From assembly GCA_025354565.1 (NCBI GenBank), contig JANXMQ010000069.1:1-64000 (forward strand): DNA of 64,000 nt. The letters are read 5' to 3'. Positions 57,615 to 64,000 of this stretch are shown piece after piece. The notes below the pieces were generated by a model. The model did no database searches and was not told the DNA's origin. It worked only from the letters and a program-made list of their open reading frames with translations. The DNA comes from Akkermansiaceae bacterium (GTDB taxonomy: Bacteria > Verrucomicrobiota > Verrucomicrobiia > Verrucomicrobiales > Akkermansiaceae). The position numbers and the translations under genes were made by a program. Each line of letters opens with the position of its first letter. Within the stretch, counting starts at the first letter, position 1.

Positions 57615-59192
57615 ATGCGAAATTTGATCCTCATTCTCGGTGACCAACTCGATGCAGAGTCGGCGGCCTTTGACGGCTTCGATCAGGAGCAGGATGCCGT
57701 GTGGATGGCGGAGGTTGCGTATGAGAGTAAAAAAGTATGGAGCACGAAGCCGCGGATCGCGATGTTTCTCACCGCGATGCGGCATTTCCGCGAGTTGCTG
57801 CGGGCGCGCGGGTGGATGGTTGTTTACCGGGAGCTCAGTGAGGATTGTGATGTTTGGCGTGGCGAGAAGGATAACGAGAAACCGGCAATCGGCGGCACGT
57901 TTGGAGAAGCTTTGGGCGAGTCGCTGGCAAGTCTGAAGCCGCAACGCGTGCTGATGGTGGAGCCGGGCGAGTGGAGTGTGCGGGAGGAAATCCGTGCTGC
58001 GTTGGAGTCGGTGAAGCTACCGCTGGAGATGCGTGAGGACCGGCATTTTCTTTGCAGTCACGCGGAGTTCGCGGCGCACTGCGAAGGCCGGAAGCAACTG
58101 CGCATGGAGTTCTTCTATCGCGAAATGCGCAAGCGTCACGGCGTGCTGATAGATGATGGCAAGCCGACGGGCGGCGATTGGAATTTCGATGCCGAGAATC
58201 GCAAGAGCTTCGGTAAGGCCGGACCGCCGCTGCACAAGGCACCGCGGAGTTTTCCGCCGGATGAAATCACGCGCGAAGTCATCGCGATGGTGGGTGCGCG
58301 CTTCGCGGATCATTCTGGCGAGCTCGCAAAATTTGATTGGCCTGTGACTGCGGCGGAGGCGGAGATCGCGTTGCAGGACTTCATCGAGTATCGGTTAGTG
58401 GAATTCGGCGACTGGCAGGATGCGATGTGGACGGTCGAGCCGTGGCTATTTCACAGTCGTCTGAGCGCGGCGATGAATCTTAAACTGCTGAACCCGCGCA
58501 CGGTCATCGCTGCGGCGGAGAAGGCCTATCGCGATGGCCATGCACCGCTTGCGAGCGTGGAGGGATTCATCCGCCAAATTCTCGGCTGGCGCGAATACGT
58601 GCGCGGAATTTACTGGCGCTTGATGCCCGGCTACCTGGACATGAACGCGCTTGATGCCGACCAGCCGCTGCCGAAATTCTACTGGACCGGCGACACCGAA
58701 ATGGCCTGCCTGCGTGACTCCATCGGTCAGACCTTGCGACTCGGCTACGCGCACCACATTCAACGGCTGATGGTCACGGGGCTATACGCGTTGATGCTCG
58801 GGGTGAGGCCGCGAGAAGTTCATGAATGGTATCTCGCTGTCTATGTCGATGCCGTGGAATGGGTGGAACTGCCTAACACACTCGGGATGTCGCAGTACGG
58901 CGACGGCGGCATGATGGCCAGCAAGCCCTACATCGCGACGGGCAAATACATCCAGCGCATGTCGAACTACTGTGCCGGCTGCCGCTTTGAACCCGCCGAG
59001 GCGACCGGCCCGAAAGCGTGTCCTTTCACCACGCTCTACTGGGATTTCCTGCTCCAACATGAGCCGATGTTGCGGAAAAATCAACGCATGTCGTTGCAGG
59101 TGCGCAACCTCTCGCGGCTTGATAATCCCCGGCGGAAAGAGATTCAAAAACAGGCTGCTAGAATCCGCGCGGAGAGTGCCAACCCATCATGA
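57615..59192 (+). CDS. Iron-sulfur bacterial cryptochrome / (6-4) photolyase
   Basis: A 525-residue flavoprotein of the FeS-BCP group. It opens LILILGDQLDAESAAFDGF (alpha/beta antenna domain) and the FAD-binding region has WREYVRGIYWRLMPGY and MVTGLYALMLGVRPREVHEWYLAVYVDAVEWVELPNTLGMSQYGDGG. Four Cys are placed as in the known cluster ligands: MACLRD, YCAGC (two) and KACPFTTLYWDFL. It repairs (6-4) lesions or senses light. It is downstream of DUF2256 and DUF2805 on the same strand. Confidence 0.93.
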   Translation: MRNLILILGDQLDAESAAFDGFDQEQDAVWMAEVAYESKKVWSTKPRIAMFLTAMRHFRELLRARGWMVVYRELSEDCDVWRGEKDNEKPAIGGTFGEALGESLASLKPQRVLMVEPGEWSVREEIRAALESVKLPLEMREDRHFLCSHAEFAAHCEGRKQLRMEFFYREMRKRHGVLIDDGKPTGGDWNFDAENRKSFGKAGPPLHKAPRSFPPDEITREVIAMVGARFADHSGELAKFDWPVTAAEAEIALQDFIEYRLVEFGDWQDAMWTVEPWLFHSRLSAAMNLKLLNPRTVIAAAEKAYRDGHAPLASVEGFIRQILGWREYVRGIYWRLMPGYLDMNALDADQPLPKFYWTGDTEMACLRDSIGQTLRLGYAHHIQRLMVTGLYALMLGVRPREVHEWYLAVYVDAVEWVELPNTLGMSQYGDGGMMASKPYIATGKYIQRMSNYCAGCRFEPAEATGPKACPFTTLYWDFLLQHEPMLRKNQRMSLQVRNLSRLDNPRRKEIQKQAARIRAESANPS

Positions 59193-59264
59193 GTTAGAAC
59201 ATCACCCCCCATTCGTTTCAGCGTGCCGTGGAAACCCCACTCATCTCGCGGAACTGGAAACCGC

Positions 59265-59708
59265 TCAGGCAAGTTCGGTGGCGTGAAATTCGGCCCAGTC
59301 GTCGAGGTTGTTGAGATTCACTGCGTCTTTCGGGGCGGAGGCATCGTTGGCGATTCCGGCGGTGGCGAGGATCGTCTTTCGGACATCATCGGTGTGATGG
59401 TAGCCGGCGATTGAGGCATTGAGAGCATCGACGGTCGCCGCATCCAATTTCACACCCGGTTGCTGGGTGATCCAAGTTTCAAACTGGGCGTATGTCGGGT
59501 GGCTTGTGGCGATGAATTCGATAAGTGCATCTTTGTTCAGACCAAGGCCTTCAATGACCATGTAGTCGTAGCCGGGACCGGGACCCTTATAACCGTCGGC
59601 AAGCTTGCCACGGGATGCGAGGGAGACTTTCTGCCAGAGGCGGGGAAGGTGGAGGACACCTAGCGGGCCGGCGCTGCCGGAGCTGATTAAGGGGACTATT
59701 TTATTCAT
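59265..59708 (-). CDS. DUF5069 family protein
   Basis: A 147-residue protein. VLHLPRLWQKVSLASRGKLADGYKGPGPGYDYMVIEGLGLNKDALIEFI matches DUF5069, common in Verrucomicrobia and Planctomycetes. No catalytic motif can be named. It converges with the photolyase gene and lies 117 bp from the glycoside hydrolase stop. Confidence 0.85.
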   Translation of the reverse strand: MNKIVPLISSGSAGPLGVLHLPRLWQKVSLASRGKLADGYKGPGPGYDYMVIEGLGLNKDALIEFIATSHPTYAQFETWITQQPGVKLDAATVDALNASIAGYHHTDDVRKTILATAGIANDASAPKDAVNLNNLDDWAEFHATELA

Positions 59709-59825
59709 GGTCCGGCTAGAAAAGCACAGAGTCGGACGAGGTCAATCCGCATCCGAGAAAGAGCGGCCCATTTCCCAATCCACCCGATCAAGGCAAGCTG
59801 CCGCTTTAGAAATTCCAGATTCCGA

Positions 59826-62789
59826 TTACTCGGCCTTGAACTCCAAGGTCAGCAGTGCGGAAACGAGAGGTTGGGGAAACGCCGTGCCCTCGAAATAGGC
59901 CCAGTCGCGATCGGTGGTCTGAGTGCCTTCCTGAACCGGGGTGGTAAGCCAGGTGCCGTCCGCAAGGAGGACTCGGAGGGAAACCTGCCGGAACTTGAAC
60001 ATGTCCTCGTTCGTCGAGCGCCGGATTTCGAGTTCGTTCGAGGGCTTCAATGATTTCGGATCGATCGGGATTGAAATCGATTTCCACGCGTCCCCGACCA
60101 CCGGCAGCGCAACCACTTTGCCGCCATTCAGCCAAACCGACTTCTCACCAAAATCCACGCCATTCACACCGAAGAGACCGATGACGAGCTTGGCTTCTGT
60201 CGCCTTGGAAAGTTCATCCGGGGAAACGGAACGACGGCTCGCTCCCGCTTCCGCGAGGGCCTTCTCGGGAATCAGGCAGACCGTTTGACGCCTCAAGCCC
60301 GCATCGATTGCCCATGGCTGATCCTTGCCATCTCCACTTGCATCCGCTCCCTTGCGATCCATGAGAAGCCAGGCTTCGGCGCGGGTCGATCCTTCGCTGG
60401 AAGATCCGATTGAAAGGACCATCTCCTTGCCGATGAGTGCCTTCACGTCAAACGACGCCATCTTCCAAGGTCGCGCCTTGTCGCTCGGCATTCCGGCGCG
60501 GGCATAGCCGGGAAAGGGATTCAGTTTCGCTGCGCTGCTGCGGAGCGGAGTTGCCACCTGACCGTTGATCTTCACTTCTGGCAATTCCGGGTAGCCGATG
60601 ACCAGCACTTCCGCCCGACCGCGAGTGTCCGCCGGTATGACGGTTGTGACCTCACTTCCCGAAAACTTCACAGGCACTGCCGACAACACGGCTCCTTGTT
60701 TGGCACGGCCACGGTCGAACTCTAACGCCAGCGTCTGGCAGCCGGGAATCTCGATTCGGATGGTTCGGCCACTCCAGAAGGTCGGCGACGAATCGTCGTG
60801 ATAGGGAAACACCACGCGCGAGTGGTATTCCAACGGGGGCCTGGAATTTGGACCGAACGGGATCTCAAGGGTCTGGGTTTCCGCCGAGGGATTGCGGGTG
60901 ACGAGCACTCCGTGGCTATCATTCCAACCGATGTATCCGTAAACCTTTCCTTCATCCGGCCGACCGCCGACATAGACCGTGTTCGCCAGTGCCTTGAAGT
61001 TTTTTTCCGCCCAGCGATGGATGCTGCACAGCGCCTTCCAGTGATCCGGCGTGGCGACCTTCGGCGTGATGTACCATTCCTTCATCTGAATACCACGTCC
61101 ATAGTACATCATCACATGGTCGGCCCACTCGCGGACACCGTCGCCGGGGCCTTCGAGCTGATGACGCGCATTGAGAATGATGCCGTGGGTCATCAGTCGG
61201 GAAATCGGCACCAGCGGACGATCCGCCGCGTCGCCCCACATCCGCCAGAGAAAGGTATCGCGATCGGTCGTGGCCATCGCTCGGACCGAGAGTTCCGGCC
61301 AGTTTCCATTCGCCCCATCATCGCCTGCTAGCATCCATAACGCATCGCCATGCATCAGCCACCACGGCGAGAACCACACCCAGTTCGTTAGATTCTGATA
61401 GACCTCCGGGTTCACCTCGCGGGTGACATGCAACAACCGGATCATCGCATCGACATTCGCCTCATGACCATGACGATCCGTGGGCGGATGCCCGTTACCT
61501 TCGCCGATATCGGACAGGTGGTTGAAGTCGTGCTTGAAATAGCCCACCTTCGCCTCGCCCGCGAGGCGGCGGAGTTGCTGCTCGAGCTGGGTCCGATACG
61601 CCTCGGAGCTGAGCGAGTAGTGACCGAAGTAACGCGAAAAATAGCGATTCGCCTGTGCCTTCGCATACCCCTTTGTCTGGCCCCAGTTCGCATCGGAGTT
61701 CGTGCCATCGAGCGCGAGCCACAGCCCGAGATTCGTTCCCTCCGCCCGCAGCGCCTCGCTCAATTTTACCAGATCCGCAAAGCCGCCGGGGAAATCACGC
61801 GGCGTCGGCTCATAAACCGACTGCCGGTTCTGCCAGCCATCGTCCGGGACCATCGCATCGATCTTCACGCCATAGGGCGCGATGGCCGTTTTGAAATCCC
61901 GAAAGATGTTCACGAAGTTGTCGCCCTTCAATGATTTCCCGGCCGGATCAAACCAGTTGTTGTAATGCGTAAATGAACGATCCGGCTTTTGGATTGTTTG
62001 CAGGTAGTCCGCGAACTGCGACTCCACCGAGACACCGCCCCCGCACACCGCCGACTTGCTAGTAATTTTCCACACCGCTCCTTCCTTTACCGCGAATCCG
62101 GGAAAGTGGAACAAGCGGATCAGTCCCGCCCGCGCATGGTCTTCACGATCACGACCGTCCAGATCGACGAAGCTGTAATTCCCCACCATCTCGTAATGAT
62201 GCGTGTCTGGCTTCGGCGTATTGCCATCGGTATGGCGGCTGTGGCCGGCGGGATATTCCAATCCGAAGAACCACTTGCCCGAGAGAAACACCGGCTCACC
62301 ACGACCTCCGCGCGTCGCTTCACCGGTTGCGGAAAATCGTTCCACTTCGAGTCGGTCGATCGTTGCTTCCGTGGCAAATTCCATATCTAACGATTTCCGA
62401 ATCCAGCGTTCGCCCGGCTTCGAAACATACCGCACATTCACCTTCGACGGCACCACGCCCTTCGCCTCCCGCCCCAACGGCCATTGGTAGCGAATCGTCC
62501 ATACGGAGGCCTCGCCCTCCTTTGTCAGTGTTGGATCTCCGACTGCCACGAAATCAGAAATCGTCCACTCGCGGTCATCCATCATCCGGATGTGGAACTC
62601 GTCACTCTGGGTCGATATCGATTCCTTTCCTGATATGAACTTCGTCGTCCGCCACACCTTTCCATCGGAGGTCAGCTCGCGTTGGAATCCCGGTTCACCG
62701 ATCAGCATCGGCGCGGCCTGGCCCCGTGAGCAGATGCACAAACCCATGGCAACAATCCATAGCGCAACGAGCGGACGTGAAGTGATCAT
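59826..62789 (-). CDS. Exported clan-D glycoside hydrolase (GH36/alpha-galactosidase-like), large
   Basis: A 987-residue exported protein (signal MITSRPLVALWIVAMGLCICSRGQA). The N-terminal ~270 residues are beta-sandwich. The TIM barrel has IDAMVPDDGWQNRQSVYEPTP (clan-D DxGW), YFKHDFNHLSD, whose Asp is at the usual nucleophile position, and NLTNWVWFSPWWLMHGD and MWGDAADRPLVPISRLMTHG. The barrel resembles the melibiase/endo-GalNAcase group; the last ~300 residues hold two beta domains that could bind glycans. Sugar specificity cannot be read here. Confidence 0.75.
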   Translation of the reverse strand: MITSRPLVALWIVAMGLCICSRGQAAPMLIGEPGFQRELTSDGKVWRTTKFISGKESISTQSDEFHIRMMDDREWTISDFVAVGDPTLTKEGEASVWTIRYQWPLGREAKGVVPSKVNVRYVSKPGERWIRKSLDMEFATEATIDRLEVERFSATGEATRGGRGEPVFLSGKWFFGLEYPAGHSRHTDGNTPKPDTHHYEMVGNYSFVDLDGRDREDHARAGLIRLFHFPGFAVKEGAVWKITSKSAVCGGGVSVESQFADYLQTIQKPDRSFTHYNNWFDPAGKSLKGDNFVNIFRDFKTAIAPYGVKIDAMVPDDGWQNRQSVYEPTPRDFPGGFADLVKLSEALRAEGTNLGLWLALDGTNSDANWGQTKGYAKAQANRYFSRYFGHYSLSSEAYRTQLEQQLRRLAGEAKVGYFKHDFNHLSDIGEGNGHPPTDRHGHEANVDAMIRLLHVTREVNPEVYQNLTNWVWFSPWWLMHGDALWMLAGDDGANGNWPELSVRAMATTDRDTFLWRMWGDAADRPLVPISRLMTHGIILNARHQLEGPGDGVREWADHVMMYYGRGIQMKEWYITPKVATPDHWKALCSIHRWAEKNFKALANTVYVGGRPDEGKVYGYIGWNDSHGVLVTRNPSAETQTLEIPFGPNSRPPLEYHSRVVFPYHDDSSPTFWSGRTIRIEIPGCQTLALEFDRGRAKQGAVLSAVPVKFSGSEVTTVIPADTRGRAEVLVIGYPELPEVKINGQVATPLRSSAAKLNPFPGYARAGMPSDKARPWKMASFDVKALIGKEMVLSIGSSSEGSTRAEAWLLMDRKGADASGDGKDQPWAIDAGLRRQTVCLIPEKALAEAGASRRSVSPDELSKATEAKLVIGLFGVNGVDFGEKSVWLNGGKVVALPVVGDAWKSISIPIDPKSLKPSNELEIRRSTNEDMFKFRQVSLRVLLADGTWLTTPVQEGTQTTDRDWAYFEGTAFPQPLVSALLTLEFKAE

Positions 62790-62898
62790 GTTGGGATTTG
62801 GTTCCTGAGAAATTAGTTTTGTATGTAAACGCGGAGTTTTTTGGCGTTGCGTCGTCTGATACGAGCAACGATCAAAACCACCCGTCGCCCTGCAGCGA

Positions 62899-62984
62899 GG
62901 ACCGTGAAATCATCCCCGGGATGTTAAAAGACAATAAGGCGCAGACGGATCAAATCCTCAGCGTCTGCTCCTATTTCACGGTCC
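62899..62984. repeat. 86-bp compound palindrome between the EamA and glycoside hydrolase genes
   Basis: Outer arms GGACCGTGAAAT (62899-62910) and ATTTCACGGTCC (62973-62984) are perfectly complementary over 12 bp. Inside, GCAGACG (62941-62947) pairs with CGTCTGC (62962-62968). It begins 4 bases after the EamA stop codon on the minus strand. There is no T-run for a classical terminator. It could be a structured RNA, a MITE-like or REP-like unit, or a stem at the 3' end of the EamA mRNA. Confidence 0.7.
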
Positions 62985-62988
62985 AGGC

Positions 62989-63864
62989 TCATGCCCGGCT
63001 GCTCACGACCCGCCAAGTAGCGAGCAGTGTGAGAGCCGCGCCAGCGATTTCTAAAGGTCGGAAGATCTCGCCGAAAAACAGGAAGCCACCCAGCGCGGTG
63101 GCCAGCGGCAGCAGCATTTGCAGCGATGAGCCGCGCGATACCGACATGAACTGATAGGCGCGGGTCATGATGAGTTGGGCGATGGTAACGACCACCGCTG
63201 CTAGAATCAGCACGACCCATGTGGAGGGCGGGAGTTCGGGCAATTTCACCACCGCAGGAGCGGCGAGAATGAGGCTGTAAAATGCCTGCGAGGCGTATAT
63301 CGTGGCCGGGTGTTCTTCATGCCGCAGGCGGCGAATGATGACGATCACCCAGCCCGCGCCGACTGCGCCAGCTAGGGCGATTAGATCGTAGAGCGAGGGG
63401 CGTGGAAATTGGCCGTCGCCGCTGAGGAAAAGGGCCAGACCGCCGAAGCCGACGAGCATCCACAGCAGCGCCGCGCGGCTGGGTTTTTCATTGAGCCAGA
63501 ACGCGGCGATGAGGGTGCCGAACATCGGATATGTTAGATTCAGGATGACCGCGCGACCGGCCCCGATTTTCACCACCGTCACATAATAAGCAACGATGCT
63601 CAAGGCCCCGACGATGCCACGGATGGCGATGAGCCGCCCGGTGAACAGACGTGTGGGATCCAGCCCGCGGCCCCGACCGTAAACTCCGAAGACCACTAAC
63701 AGCCCGACGCCGCCCCGGAAAAAAGTAGCGACCCAGCCACCCGCCGCCGGGGTGTGCAGGGCGACGGCGCGGACCAGCAACGTGTTCACGGCGAACAGCG
63801 CCACCGATCCCAGCATGAGCATCACGTTGCGTCGGCTGAAGGAGTCATCAGGTTTCATTTGCAT
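62989..63864 (-). CDS. EamA/DMT-superfamily transporter
   Basis: A 291-residue membrane protein with ten hydrophobic segments in two homologous halves. The first half starts VMLMLGSVALFAVNTLLVRAVAL and has FFRGGVGLLVVFG, GALSIVAYYVTVVKIGAGRAVILNLTYPMFGTLIAAFWLNEKPS (the EamA signature); the second half has IAQLIMTRAYQFMSVSRGSSLQMLLPLATALGGFLFFGE. It probably exports or imports a small metabolite; the substrate is unknown. The compound palindrome begins right after its stop. The last 136 bases of the window (63865-64000) hold no gene that I can support. Confidence 0.88.
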   Translation of the reverse strand: MQMKPDDSFSRRNVMLMLGSVALFAVNTLLVRAVALHTPAAGGWVATFFRGGVGLLVVFGVYGRGRGLDPTRLFTGRLIAIRGIVGALSIVAYYVTVVKIGAGRAVILNLTYPMFGTLIAAFWLNEKPSRAALLWMLVGFGGLALFLSGDGQFPRPSLYDLIALAGAVGAGWVIVIIRRLRHEEHPATIYASQAFYSLILAAPAVVKLPELPPSTWVVLILAAVVVTIAQLIMTRAYQFMSVSRGSSLQMLLPLATALGGFLFFGEIFRPLEIAGAALTLLATWRVVSSRA

Positions 63865-64000
63865 GTCGGTTCCGGCGGGAAAACCGGAACGTCCGGGCGA
63901 CAGGCGGGACTCACTCGATCCCCGGAACCTGCCGTATTAGCGGTCGTTCTGGAGATGGATTGCGGATGAAATTTCCGCGTCAAGCTCCGTGCGCCAGCCC

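Overview
This GC-rich window (roughly 60% G+C by eye) most likely comes from a chromosome of the phylum Verrucomicrobiota, in or near the Verrucomicrobiales. The evidence is gene content: two genes with the PVC-type heme-binding domain (one in a 1009-residue dehydrogenase/HEAT-repeat protein), a formylglycine-type sulfatase beside a secreted glycan-processing protein, an autotransporter-repeat protein with a PEP-CTERM tail, small families such as DUF5069 and DUF1802, and many secreted carbohydrate-active proteins. No rRNA, tRNA, CRISPR array or prophage was recognised.

Layout. 0-23 kb: secreted enzymes and housekeeping genes (heme-binding dehydrogenase, small phosphatase, esterase, SNF2 helicase, accD, a coiled-coil transglutaminase-like protein, sulfatase and partner, a small regulator/membrane-protein locus next to an IspH-like gene, sialate-esterase-like protein, aspartate kinase, terpenoid-cyclase-fold protein, HlyD-like adaptor, spermidine-synthase-like protein). 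23-31 kb: TM2 protein, HU, and a complete F-type ATP synthase operon atpBEFHAGDC with a strong hairpin just after atpE. 31-41 kb: aspartate ammonia-lyase fused to a cyclic-nucleotide-binding domain, DUF1802, S20, a glycosyltransferase/L,D-transpeptidase pair, leuS and a sugar isomerase-like protein. 41-50 kb: PEP-CTERM protein, ilvC, and a pyrimidine/purine cluster (purD-pyrR-unknown-pyrB, then vapBC, then pyrC). 50-64 kb: a cobalamin riboswitch with a TonB receptor and a methyltransferase, panD, two lipoproteins, a STAS/SpoIIE phosphatase pair, a DUF2256/DUF2805/FeS-photolyase trio, DUF5069, a clan-D glycoside hydrolase and an EamA transporter.

The most unusual object is leuS. Its editing (CP1) domain carries an uninterrupted, in-frame REP-associated tyrosine transposase (RAYT) bounded by REP-like inverted repeats. 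The HUH motif and catalytic Tyr are present, there is no stop codon and no in-frame ATG upstream of the HUH region, so the transposase should be made only as an internal domain of leucyl-tRNA synthetase. A second, unrelated low-complexity repeat lies in the same domain and shares an exact 17-mer with the atpD-atpC spacer.

Three further signals are not explained by the genes. (1) The hexamer TCTAAC/GTTAGA is dispersed across most of the window and appears in several reading frames using rare codons, which points to selection on the DNA word. (2) Short tandem-like repeats built from words such as ATTCTGG, CAAATTTGAAATT, CTAACTTTTAAC and GCAGAGG sit in spacers, and one array supplies the apparent signal peptide of a gene. 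(3) Three copies of the palindrome CTTTG-N5-CAAAG flank a winged-helix regulator and precede an IspH-fold protein that has lost its iron-sulfur ligands.
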